A stretch of 64,000 nt of DNA, taken from positions 1,674,001 through 1,738,000 of the forward strand of contig CP079859.1 in NCBI GenBank assembly GCA_019339365.1, written 5' to 3'. Position 1 is the first letter of the stretch. Every line of letters starts with the position of its first letter. The notes beneath the pieces were generated by a model that did not search any database, had not been told where the DNA came from, and worked only from the letters and a program-made list of their open reading frames with translations. Made by a program: the position numbers and the translations under genes. Of the stretch, positions 20,341 to 28,510 are shown piece after piece. Source of the DNA: Vibrio neptunius (GTDB taxonomy: Bacteria > Pseudomonadota > Gammaproteobacteria > Enterobacterales > Vibrionaceae).

Positions 20341-20952
20341 ATGAAAAACTATGAAGAACAATATTTCCAAGTATTTGATACGCCATTTAAAGAAGATGCT
20401 TTTTCTCTAAAACCATCTCTAGAGACGGGTAGGAGGCGGTACACATTTACCAAACTAGACTTTGGTGATGGGCCCATTACCTTTGTAAACTCAGATAAAG
20501 GTGATATCCCGTTTGTATTAAGTAATTTCTTTCTTCATGGTTTTTTTCCTATAGTATCGAAGGAAATCGCTGATGTATTAAAAGGTTATGATATCGATGG
20601 TTTTCAACTTTTTCCAACCGTGTTGATTGATGATGATGATAAATGGAACGAAGATTTCTTCTTTTTTAACCTTTATCAAGAACTTGATTTCGTTGACTTT
20701 GAAAATAGTGAGATACAAGATTTCGAACCAGGTGACACGAGATATGATGTGGTTCGGTATAAATTTAAAGACGATGTTCTAAATGCTATTCCACTGGAAG
20801 AAAGACTAATAATTCGTCCTAAAAATGTTTGGGGTAGAGGTGTCTTTATTCATGAAAGCATCGTATCTAAAATAGAAAAATCTATTGAAAAGAGCTCTTT
20901 TCGATTTCTAAGAATGAGTGATTATAAATTAGGTGATGAGTTTAAGCCGTAG
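20341..20952 (+). CDS. Immunity protein 7, subfamily C
   Basis: This 203-aa paralogue begins MKNYEEQYFQVFDTPF. It keeps the YY-like start, GFQLFPTVLIDDD, FVDFENSE, NAIPLEERLIIRP and FRFLRMSDYKLGDEF. It is closest to immunity protein 9. The bases just before its ATG (CTGAGATAACAATATG) are repeated before gene 9, which marks genes 6-7 and 8-9 as a duplicated B-C pair. Confidence 0.65.
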   Translation: MKNYEEQYFQVFDTPFKEDAFSLKPSLETGRRRYTFTKLDFGDGPITFVNSDKGDIPFVLSNFFLHGFFPIVSKEIADVLKGYDIDGFQLFPTVLIDDDDKWNEDFFFFNLYQELDFVDFENSEIQDFEPGDTRYDVVRYKFKDDVLNAIPLEERLIIRPKNVWGRGVFIHESIVSKIEKSIEKSSFRFLRMSDYKLGDEFKP

Positions 20953-20956
20953 GCAT

Positions 20957-21568
20957 ATGAATAACTACGAAGATATCTACTACATTTCTAAAACGGTTGC
21001 TTTTCAAGAAAATTTTTTAGAACTCAAAGCAACAAAAAATACAGGAGTACGCAATCATACTTATGAAAAGCTTGATTATGGTGACGGTCCGGTTTTTTTT
21101 GAAAATGGCTTTAAAGGCGAAGTCCCTTTCTACCTGACAGACGGTCAATTTGATGGAATCTATCCAGTGGTGTCCTTGAAAGTCGCGTCTGTTATTCGAG
21201 AGTACAATATTGATGGTTTCCAGCTCTTTCCCGCGGTGATTATTGGTGATGATGGTAAGTGGCATAAGGAATTTTACTTTTTTAACTTTTACGCTCCTTT
21301 AGACTGTGTCGATTTTGAAAATAGTGATGTCGATGAGTATGAGCCCAATGCTAGATACAATGAGGTGATAAGTTACAAACTGCGGGGCGATGTGCTGGAT
21401 GGTATACCAGAGGAAAACCGCCTAATTATCAAACTGGCTCGTGTCGAAGGTGGTGCCTTGATTTTCCACCAAAAAATAGTCGATGCATTAGCCCACTTCG
21501 ATGTTGAAGCTTTCCAGTTTTTCAAACTCAGTGAATACGAACTGGGCATGGAATATCGCACGGGTTAA
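20957..21568 (+). CDS. Immunity protein 8, subfamily B mosaic
   Basis: This 203-aa protein starts at ATG 20957, four bases after the stop of gene 7. Its first ~45 residues match immunity protein 5 (MNNYEDIYYISKTVAFQENF) and the rest matches immunity protein 6 almost exactly, so it looks like a recombinant of the two. The switch falls in or next to the shared stretch around 21095-21117. All family blocks are intact. Confidence 0.65.
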   Translation: MNNYEDIYYISKTVAFQENFLELKATKNTGVRNHTYEKLDYGDGPVFFENGFKGEVPFYLTDGQFDGIYPVVSLKVASVIREYNIDGFQLFPAVIIGDDGKWHKEFYFFNFYAPLDCVDFENSDVDEYEPNARYNEVISYKLRGDVLDGIPEENRLIIKLARVEGGALIFHQKIVDALAHFDVEAFQFFKLSEYELGMEYRTG

Positions 21569-21650
21569 CGGGAGCCTGTGGTTGGGAAACGCTACAGACA
21601 CAGGGTGCAACAACAAACGTCAAGGTGATTGATTATCCTGAGATAACAAT

Positions 21651-22259
21651 ATGCAAAACTATGAACAACAATACTACAAAGTGTTTGAAGTCCCATGCCG
21701 GAAAACTTACCTGCGTTTAAAGGCATCACAAGATGCGGGTCGCCGTCGTTATAGCTTCACTCAATTAGATTTTGGCGATGGGCCCATATTCTTTACCAAT
21801 GCAGATAAAGGCGAAATGCCATTCACAGTTAGTGATTTTTTACTGCATGGTTTTTTCCCTGTGGTTTCTAAGAAAATTGCCGAAATAATAATGCCTTACC
21901 CCATTAATGGTTTTCAGTTGTTTCCAGCGGTTTTGATTGGTGATGACGAGAAGTGGCATGAAGATTTTTTCTTCTTTAATGCTTATGACAACCTCGACTG
22001 TATAGACTTTGATCGCAGTGAAATACTTGATTATTCGCCAGAAGACAGTCGGCATGAAATCATCCGATACCAATTAAAGAATGACGTGTTAGATGCGATT
22101 CCATTAGAAAATCGTCTGATTGTACGCCCAAGCAAAGTCGCTGGCGGTGGTTTATTTATTCATGAAAATCTAGTAACGCAAATTAGTCGCTACATAGACC
22201 CTGATGCTTTTAGGTTTTTTCGACTGAGTGAATATAGATTAGGCGGCAAATACGTATAA
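21651..22259 (+). CDS. Immunity protein 9, subfamily C (last of the array)
   Basis: This 202-aa paralogue begins MQNYEQQYYKVFEVPC and is closest to immunity protein 7. It has GFQLFPAVLIGDD, CIDFDRSE, DAIPLENRLIVRP and FRFFRLSEYRLG. The preceding 82 bases contain an open stretch ending in a TATCCTGAGATAACA segment shared with gene 7's leader, possibly another toxin-end fossil. The array ends 17 bases before the convergent PCC-domain gene. Confidence 0.65.
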   Translation: MQNYEQQYYKVFEVPCRKTYLRLKASQDAGRRRYSFTQLDFGDGPIFFTNADKGEMPFTVSDFLLHGFFPVVSKKIAEIIMPYPINGFQLFPAVLIGDDEKWHEDFFFFNAYDNLDCIDFDRSEILDYSPEDSRHEIIRYQLKNDVLDAIPLENRLIVRPSKVAGGGLFIHENLVTQISRYIDPDAFRFFRLSEYRLGGKYV

Positions 22260-22276
22260 CATCGCTCTGTTGTTGT

Positions 22277-22675
22277 TCAACACTCCTCAACTACTAACTC
22301 GCTATACCCTGTAGTGTCATCCTGCTCTCTCGAAAAGCGTAGGCTTGGGTACGTGTGAAGGATCAGTTCGGCAGTGGTATCGATAAGGCTGTTGTCGAGA
22401 AGGTGGCCGCCAATGACTTTGCCGTTGCTGTCAGCAACAGAAATGTGAATGTGTTGGTGGTTTGGCGTCAGTGTTCCCATCACCGATACTATTTCAAAAG
22501 GTTGCGTCAGCGTGATGGATTGCTCAGCGCCCGCAAGGCGAAGGCTAACTTGCTCTAAACACCCGACACACGAGGCAATAGTGCCAGCTTGAATTTTATG
22601 CTCTGTTACCAGAGACTGAATTTGCTTTTTTAAGTCCTGGCCTTTGGTGAGTCGAACGGCGATGGGCTGAATCAT
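22277..22675 (-). CDS. PCC/DUF296-domain protein
   Basis: This 132-aa single-domain protein shows the PCC/DUF296 fold signature GTLTPNHQHIHISVADSNG.VIGGHL, with the clustered histidines expected of the family and an N-terminal segment containing GTIASCVGCLEQ. Bacterial members form trimers and some bind nucleotides or DNA; the function of this one is unknown. It is convergent with the immunity array. A degenerate copy of its last ~23 codons lies at 11018-11100, so its 3' end appears to have been the junction for acquisition of the island. Confidence 0.75.
   Translation of the reverse strand: MIQPIAVRLTKGQDLKKQIQSLVTEHKIQAGTIASCVGCLEQVSLRLAGAEQSITLTQPFEIVSVMGTLTPNHQHIHISVADSNGKVIGGHLLDNSLIDTTAELILHTYPSLRFSREQDDTTGYSELVVEEC
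22281..22363 (-). repeat. Right repeat of the effector island (3' end of the PCC-domain gene)
   Basis: This is the intact counterpart of 11018-11100, in direct orientation, about 90 percent identical over the first 72 bases. Together they bracket ~11.2 kb containing the effector and all nine immunity genes. Confidence 0.8.
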
Positions 22676-22706
22676 AGTCGGTTCCGGTATCCATGTGGTG
22701 TGTAAA

Positions 22707-22731
22707 AAAGGAGCAAATGGTTTGCTCCTTT
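22707..22731 (-). terminator. Terminator of manA
   Basis: AAAGGAGCAAA and TTTGCTCCTTT pair across a three-base loop; on the minus strand a run of T follows. Confidence 0.75.
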
Positions 22732-22762
22732 CAAATGTTGGGTCTGGCTGCCAAGCAGCGGC

Positions 22763-23947
22763 TTAATGGGCTCTTGCTACTGTGCCTTGCGAGCTGACGG
22801 TGAGCGTCTTAGTCGATAGTGGTACAAAAGCAGATTGCCCCTTGGTCAAGACAAGTGTCTCGTCACCAGCTTGCAGTGTGACATCGTCATCCACCGCAAA
22901 TAGGATCTCAGCGCGGTTCAGCGTCAGCGGTTTGTTTTTTGGTTGCTTCAGCACAGAAAACTTAAAGTCTTCCACAGGCACTGGGAAGTTGAACTCACCG
23001 TCGCTTTCGACGGGTTGCGTCAGGATTTTATCTTTATTCAGCGCGGCAAATTTACAGCTGCCGACCAACTCTTCTACGTCCATGTATTTTGGCGTGAGAC
23101 CCGCGCGCAACACGTTATCCGAATTGGCCATGATCTCAAGGCCTGTGCCCTTGATGTAGGCGTGTGGGGTGCCGGCATCCAAGAACATGGCTTCACCGGG
23201 CTGAAGCTCAAGCACGTTAAGCATCAGCGGGGCCAGCAGGCCAACGTCATTCGGGTATTGACTATTTAGCTCCACCACCAGCACTGCTAACGGATCTGGG
23301 TTGTTATTGGCCCAGCTAAGCAGTGCGTCTAGTGCCTGAGATTTTTTATCGCCATCCAGTTCTAACATGGCTTTAAAGAAGGCCTGTAAACCTTGTGAGG
23401 TCAGGTTATGACGAAAAGCGTCAACATCTTGCTTTAGCGCGGGGGCATTCAACGCATCAAATAGGGCAATGGTTTCTTCGAAGTCACGGAAGCCGTTCAT
23501 CGCCATGTAAGGCGTCAGTGCGTAAACCAGCTCGGGCTTGTGGTTTGGATCTTTGTAGTTGCGGTTAGCCGCGTTGCGCGCAATGCCAGCGGCGTCTTCT
23601 CTGGCAAACCCTTCTTCCGCTTGGGCTTTGGATGGGTGAACCTGAATGGAAAGCGCCTGAGCGGCGGCCAGTACCTTAAACAGGAAGGGCAGTTCACCAA
23701 ATCGCTGTTGGGTCTCGGCACCAAGGGTTTGCTCTGGGTTCTGGTTGATAAAATCAGACAGCAAAACCGTCTCATTCGCGATTTGAATTTTTGAACATCC
23801 GTTAGGGTGGGCACCCATCCAGATTTCAGCTTGAGGCTGTTGCTCAGGGTTGGCAATACCAAACAAAGTGTTGATCGAATCTCGGCTACCCCAAGGGTAG
23901 GGTTGAATAACATTTTCCAGTAGGAAAAATGGAGCAGGGTTAGACAT
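22763..23947 (-). CDS. manA: Mannose-6-phosphate isomerase, class I
   Basis: This 394-aa enzyme interconverts mannose 6-phosphate and fructose 6-phosphate in the cytoplasm. Type I PMI marks are visible: IQPYPWGSRDSI near the N-terminus, the zinc-site region QVHPSKAQAEEGF, DPNHKPELVYALT, and the substrate region FLDAGTPHAYIKG with NSDNVLRAGLTPKYMD. The length is normal and the frame intact. It is divergent from the ROK sugar kinase gene mak, a sensible pairing for mannose/fructose use, and both may share the control region 23948-24104. Confidence 0.93.
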   Translation of the reverse strand: MSNPAPFFLLENVIQPYPWGSRDSINTLFGIANPEQQPQAEIWMGAHPNGCSKIQIANETVLLSDFINQNPEQTLGAETQQRFGELPFLFKVLAAAQALSIQVHPSKAQAEEGFAREDAAGIARNAANRNYKDPNHKPELVYALTPYMAMNGFRDFEETIALFDALNAPALKQDVDAFRHNLTSQGLQAFFKAMLELDGDKKSQALDALLSWANNNPDPLAVLVVELNSQYPNDVGLLAPLMLNVLELQPGEAMFLDAGTPHAYIKGTGLEIMANSDNVLRAGLTPKYMDVEELVGSCKFAALNKDKILTQPVESDGEFNFPVPVEDFKFSVLKQPKNKPLTLNRAEILFAVDDDVTLQAGDETLVLTKGQSAFVPLSTKTLTVSSQGTVARAH

Positions 23948-24104
23948 TCTTATACCTTAAAAAATACAGCTAGCAAAAAGCCCAAACGGGCCTAAACACA
24001 CCTAGTTTACAAACTTGCCAATACCATGAGCAAGATAAAAGAGATAAGAGTGTGACTGTGTCATGATGTGGTGAAACGTTTAGTGGTGAATGGAGAGGAA
24101 AACG

Positions 24105-25006
24105 ATGCTTGTTGGCCTAGATATTGGTGGGACAAAAATAGAAGGTGTCGGTCTCGATAAGGAGAGCTATGCAACCTTAGTCAAACATCGTGAGCCGACC
24201 AATACACACAGCTATCAGGGGTTTCTTGATTCGGTATTAGCGGTCATAAAAGAGGTGGCGCAACATGGTGAGATCGAGTCTATTGGTATCGGATGCTGTG
24301 GCTCGGTCGGCAATGATGGTTTGATGCAAGGGGCGAACGTTACGGTTCTCAACGGTCAGGATTTTATTGGTGACTTAACGCGTTATATCGATGTGCCGGT
24401 TGCCTTAGCCAACGATGCAGACTGTCTCGCTCTGTCTGAATTTAAAGATGGGGCGGCGAAACACGCCCAGCATTCGTGTGTTGCTATCATTATTGGTACT
24501 GGGTGCGGCTCTGGTGTGGTGATCAACAACGGCTTAGTGACGGGGTTGAACAAGCTGGGGGAGAGCTAGGGCATAACCCTTTACCGGGTTTCGATAAAGA
24601 CAAAGATGGCGCGCCAGTGCAATGTTACTGCGGGTCACTCAACTGCACAGAATCCTTTGTATCAGGAACGGGTTTTAGCCGCTCGTTTGCCGAAAAACAC
24701 GGCCCTGCGGATGCCAAACAAATCATGGCGCTTTGCGCTGAGGGCGATACAGCCGCACAGCAGCACTTTGATCTCTACTGTGATCAGCTGGCACGTGTGT
24801 GTGCGTCAATCGTTAACTTTGTCGATCCTGAAGTGATCGTCCTTGGCGGCGGTATGTCCAATGTTGACGCTATTTACCCGTTGGTGAACGCCAAACTGAA
24901 CCTCTACACCTTTAATAAATCCGCCCAAACGCGCATTGTCAAAAGTGTCCATGGTGATTCATCTGGCGTGCGAGGGGCGGCGTTTTTGCACTCCCTCGGC
25001 CAGTGA
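24105..25006 (+). CDS. mak: ROK-family fructokinase/mannokinase (Mak-like), probable sequencing frameshift
   Basis: This ROK sugar kinase starts at ATG 24105, with AGAGGA just upstream; an in-frame ATG at 24090 lies before that Shine-Dalgarno sequence. The phosphate-binding motif is VGLDIGGTKIEGV. ANDADCLALSE and VAIIIGTGCGSGVV follow. The frame breaks at G5 (24557-24561); with one more G it reads LGGELGHNPLPGF, the expected ROK glucose-binding segment, and continues through CYCGSLNCTESFVSGTGF (the zinc Cys cluster) to a normal end, ~301 aa. The sequence pattern follows E. coli Mak closely. Its partner manA is divergent. Confidence 0.82.
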
Positions 25007-25007
25007 G

Positions 25008-25313
25008 TTACTTAACGGAGTAACGTTTGACATTGGGTTGGCTCTCTTTTGGCTCAGCTTGAGTTTGGCTGTCGAGAGGCGCCCATTTTAACGCACCATT
25101 GGTTTCAAAGTCGTTGGCTTGGGTGCACGTCATATAGTGGTCACCAACCTGAATAACGGCGCCGAGAGAGTAGCCCTGATCTTGGTAGTAGCAGACTCGC
25201 TTGGCGGCTTCGCTGCCATCGATGGCAATCACGGCATTGCCGGGTGTGGTGATCACGTTGGCACAAGTGGATGCCGATGCCAGTAGCAGTAAAGTAAATA
25301 GATGGATGCGCAT
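25008..25313 (-). CDS. DUF1496 (YnjH-like) periplasmic protein
   Basis: This 101-aa protein has a cleavable signal peptide (MRIHLFTLLLLASASTCA) and the DUF1496 core VCYYQDQGYSLGAVIQVGD...MTCT. The two conserved Cys could form a disulfide in the periplasm. Function is unknown in the family. Convergent with mak. Confidence 0.75.
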   Translation of the reverse strand: MRIHLFTLLLLASASTCANVITTPGNAVIAIDGSEAAKRVCYYQDQGYSLGAVIQVGDHYMTCTQANDFETNGALKWAPLDSQTQAEPKESQPNVKRYSVK

Positions 25314-25410
25314 AAACTCTCCTTAGATTAACCCATCAATTATGGGCGACCGATAGTGAGTGAAGATTAAATGACTCGCGAGAAAAAGGTTAGCGGGTGG
25401 CGATGCCGCT

Positions 25411-26304
25411 TCAATCGCCATATTTGCGCTGATATCGAGGCAACATACTTTCGTTGCCCAACACGCCTCCCTGATGGACATAGATAATGGTTTTGTCTCG
25501 GTGTTGCTCAGACCAAGATTGTAAACACTGCCACATCATAGGGTCGTAAAGCAGGTCAAACTCCACATGGGTTTGTTCGAGAAGTTTACGCCAGATTTCA
25601 TAATCTTGACGATAAAGTTTGCCAAAATGATGTTTGCTTTCCAGTTCGAGTATGTGCGGGAAATCGCGTTCACCGAGCTGCTTAAATTGCTCGATTAAGT
25701 AGTCTTTGCCACCCACACAAGGGCAGGTCAGGACTTGGATACCGTGCGTGTGGAGAAAACGGTGCAAATACAGTGCTGTGGTGCCCGTGCCGGATGGCAG
25801 CGCCACAACAAATTCTTTGCCTGTTTCGAAGCGACTCCAAGATAGGATTTCACGGCCAAGCTGCTCAATGCCCAATCTAGCGTCGGCGGAACGGCCGCCT
25901 TCTTCAATGACGAGGCAGCGGGCATCTGGCTGGCGAACAGTATCAATGAATTGTGCTGGGTGAAGGTTGGATTCATTAACAGGGATGACACGCGCGCCCA
26001 GTTCGAGCGCGCCTCGATAGTTACCCATCGGTCTGTCGACTAGCCACGGCGGAATTCGGTCAACGTAATATTCAAGGGTCCAGCCTTTGATGGCGCACAG
26101 AGCGGCCAATGAGTAAAGTGAGTTGGCTTGCGCACTGCCATAGCTAATCAGAGTGGTTACCTCTGGGTAGCTTCCCTCTAACAGCGTCATGAACTTGCGA
26201 GCTTTGTTACCACTGAAATGGCTATGGAGCTGGTCGTCCCGTTTGAGGTAAAACGTGGTGCCGTTAAATTGGTGCTGGGTGATGGGTGTGTCGCAAAGTT
26301 TCAT
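25411..26304 (-). CDS. PLP-dependent D-cysteine desulfhydrase / ACC deaminase family protein
   Basis: This 297-aa fold-type II PLP enzyme has the N-terminal FYLKRDDQL and the Schiff-base region HFSGNKARKFM with the PLP lysine. It also has SYGSAQANSLYSLAALC and a phosphate-binding loop LPSGTGTTALYL. The family degrades D-cysteine or related amino acids to pyruvate and ammonia, or deaminates ACC; members of this short Vibrio type are often annotated only as family. Substrate is not decidable here. It is a stand-alone gene. Confidence 0.75.
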   Translation of the reverse strand: MKLCDTPITQHQFNGTTFYLKRDDQLHSHFSGNKARKFMTLLEGSYPEVTTLISYGSAQANSLYSLAALCAIKGWTLEYYVDRIPPWLVDRPMGNYRGALELGARVIPVNESNLHPAQFIDTVRQPDARCLVIEEGGRSADARLGIEQLGREILSWSRFETGKEFVVALPSGTGTTALYLHRFLHTHGIQVLTCPCVGGKDYLIEQFKQLGERDFPHILELESKHHFGKLYRQDYEIWRKLLEQTHVEFDLLYDPMMWQCLQSWSEQHRDKTIIYVHQGGVLGNESMLPRYQRKYGD

Positions 26305-26371
26305 CTGAATCGTTGGCCAGTAAAATGGGGGCCTATCTTACCTGATTTCGCCGCAAAAGCCTGAATATGGA

Positions 26372-27631
26372 TCAAAACCGGATGCGAGCGACGCAGCCTC
26401 GGCTAGGGTGGTTTTCCAGTTCAAATGACCAGCCATAGCGCTGGCTAAGATCATCGACAATCAACAGCCCGAGTCCGTGTCCGTCAGCATTGGGGGTGTC
26501 GCTCAACCCCGGCCCATCGTCAATAATTACTAACTCTTGCTCGGAGACGTCGATAGTGATCGTCCCTTCTGCGGTGGCGGCGATCGCATTGCGGATCAAG
26601 TTACCTACAATCATGTTCATGACCGCAGGGGTTGCCCTGACGCTAGGCAAGCCAGAAGTAATGAGCCGAATGGTGACGTTTTTCTCGGTCGCTTGAACCG
26701 AATTGGCCTCGACAATCGATTCAAGCTCATTTTTTTCGATTGCTCTTAGCGGCGCGTCATCGACATTTCTTTCGTAGCGAACGATGGAGAGCAGAGCATC
26801 GACCATAGTGGTCATTTGATTCGTCGCATCGTCAATGCGGCTGATTTGCCTTTGCTGAAATTCGCACGGTTCGGAACGAGTCAGCAGTTTGTTGGCCCCT
26901 TTGACGACCGTGAGTGGCGTGCGCAGTTCATGGCTGGCATAACGGGCAAAGGCTTGTTCGCGTTTGAGGGCAAGGTTGAGGTCTTGTCGGTATTGATTGA
27001 GCTGTTGTGTCAGGGTCTGAAATTCGTCGGCGGCCCCTTCACGTATGGTGAAGGCTTGTGTGGCGCTCCCGGAGTGGCTTTCCAACTGTTTGGCAATCTC
27101 GTTGACGGGCTCGATGAGCCGGGTTGATAACCGATAGAGCAAAGTACCGAACAGGAACATTAAAACTGAGACAAAAGAAATCACGATCACGCCAGAGTAG
27201 ATGAATTCATCGGTGGCGAATTCAACTTGATCAATGAGAGACAACAGCACCACCACTTTCTTTTCACCCTGATCGGTGTAGTAGCCCTTGTAAACCATAT
27301 GGCCGTTGGGGGACAAGGTGGAGCCAACTTCGCCTAGGTAAGTGTCATAAGCATCGGTAACCTGACGATAAAAATCCGGGACTAACGATAAGTCGTTATA
27401 CGCTCGGGTTAGGGCATCAATCTGTATTTCGCCGTCTTCACCCGCAATAAAGCGTGCCACGGCTTCGTCTCTATCAATCAAGATCCTGCGTTCACCGACT
27501 CTGTCTTCCGACCATTGGAGCGATAAGGTAAAAATGAGAAAAATGACCACGCCAATAATGCAGGAGAGGCTGGTGAAAAACAGCGCCAATCGACCGGTGA
27601 GCGTCCTGGTACTGGAGAGGACTCGGTTCAT
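26372..27631 (-). CDS. Sensor histidine kinase
   Basis: This 419-aa inner-membrane kinase has transmembrane helices at about 14-36 and 145-166, enclosing a ~105-residue periplasmic sensor. A HAMP-like linker leads to the H-box RYASHELRTPL with phospho-acceptor His ~234, N-box NLIRNAIAAT, and G-boxes DDGPGL and GHGLGLLIVDDL. It follows the response-regulator gene with one base between stop and ATG. The pair is divergent from a glycosyltransferase operon, a plausible target. The ligand is unknown. Confidence 0.88.
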   Translation of the reverse strand: MNRVLSSTRTLTGRLALFFTSLSCIIGVVIFLIFTLSLQWSEDRVGERRILIDRDEAVARFIAGEDGEIQIDALTRAYNDLSLVPDFYRQVTDAYDTYLGEVGSTLSPNGHMVYKGYYTDQGEKKVVVLLSLIDQVEFATDEFIYSGVIVISFVSVLMFLFGTLLYRLSTRLIEPVNEIAKQLESHSGSATQAFTIREGAADEFQTLTQQLNQYRQDLNLALKREQAFARYASHELRTPLTVVKGANKLLTRSEPCEFQQRQISRIDDATNQMTTMVDALLSIVRYERNVDDAPLRAIEKNELESIVEANSVQATEKNVTIRLITSGLPSVRATPAVMNMIVGNLIRNAIAATAEGTITIDVSEQELVIIDDGPGLSDTPNADGHGLGLLIVDDLSQRYGWSFELENHPSRGCVARIRF

Positions 27632-27632
27632 G

Positions 27633-28308
27633 TCAGACGTCCTCTAAACGAAAGCCAATCTTGGGCAAGGTGGTCAACATCGGCTCAGCGAATGGTTTGT
27701 CGAGTTGATTGCGTAGCTGATAGATGTGACTGCGCAACACGTCATGGTTCGGCTCTTTTTCTTGCCAGAGCTTTTCAGAGATCTCCTGTCTAGTGAGGAT
27801 CTCAGGTGCTTTGAGGCACAGTGCCTCAAGAATGGTATAGGTGGTTGGGTTGAGGGCGAGTAACTTGCCTTCACGAAAGGCCTGACGCGTTTTTTTGATC
27901 CACCTTCAGGCTGCCAAAGCTCAGGACTGTGTTGGCGACTTGGCCACGGTAGCGCTTGACGAGGGCGTGCATGCGGGCTTCCAGAATGTCCAAATCAAAC
28001 GGTTTGGTGAGGTAATCATCGGCACCGTGCTCAAACCCTTTCAGCATGTCCTCGCGATTGTCTAGGGCGGTGAGCATCAATACTGGGGTGTTGTTACCTG
28101 CCTCACGGAGTGTGTTGCACACGGTCAGGCCATCCATTCTGGGTAGCATCAAGTCCAATAAAATGAGGTCAAAGTTGCCGCTGAGGGCCAGTTGCAAACC
28201 CAGCTCGCCATTGTCTGCGTAGTCAAGCTCCATACCGATACTTTCGAAGTAATCAAACAGAATACCGGCCACTTCCCGGTTGTCTTCGACCAATAAAATT
28301 TTGTTCAT
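27633..28308 (-). CDS. OmpR/PhoB-type response regulator (probable sequencing frameshift)
   Basis: The receiver domain has KILLVEDN, phospho-acceptor Asp52 in LLDLMLPRMDG, and the KPF lysine. The frame breaks at T7 (27890-27896 on +, A7 in the gene). Removing one base gives ...VDQKTRQAFREGKLLAL and then a complete winged-helix DNA-binding domain with SHIYQLRNQLDKPF, ending FRLEDV at 27633. Length is then ~225 aa, normal. I chose ATG 28308; the longer in-frame start at 28383 adds residues foreign to the family. It is co-transcribed with the kinase. Confidence 0.8.
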
Positions 28309-28510
28309 GCAATGGCTCTCTATTTCTATCGCCTTATGAAAGCAAAACCGACGTGGAAAAAACGTGAACAACATCGTTTTCACGTTGCGATTGGTAACCT
28401 AGCAAAACGTCGCAAAGGCTGGGCGTCAAGATGAGTGAAATCACCGTCTCAGTCTTGTTCAGATAAACAATACGTATAGTGAAGCATCTCATGGTACGTA
28501 TGCAACTAGA

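Noticed and set aside
11417..22259. A complete T6SS gene cluster
   Set aside because: No tssB/C, tssK, tssM, clpV or hcp gene is present; only effector, immunity, adaptor and spike genes occur, so these are auxiliary modules.
23515..23913. 132-codon minus-strand frame inside manA
   Set aside because: Same strand as manA but another frame; manA is intact and fully explains the region.
24105..25006. mak as a true pseudogene
   Set aside because: A single missing G in a G5 run explains the break and everything downstream is conserved, including the Cys cluster.
26816..27127. 103-codon plus-strand frame opposite the histidine kinase
   Set aside because: Shadow of the kinase gene; no ribosome-binding site or recognisable features.
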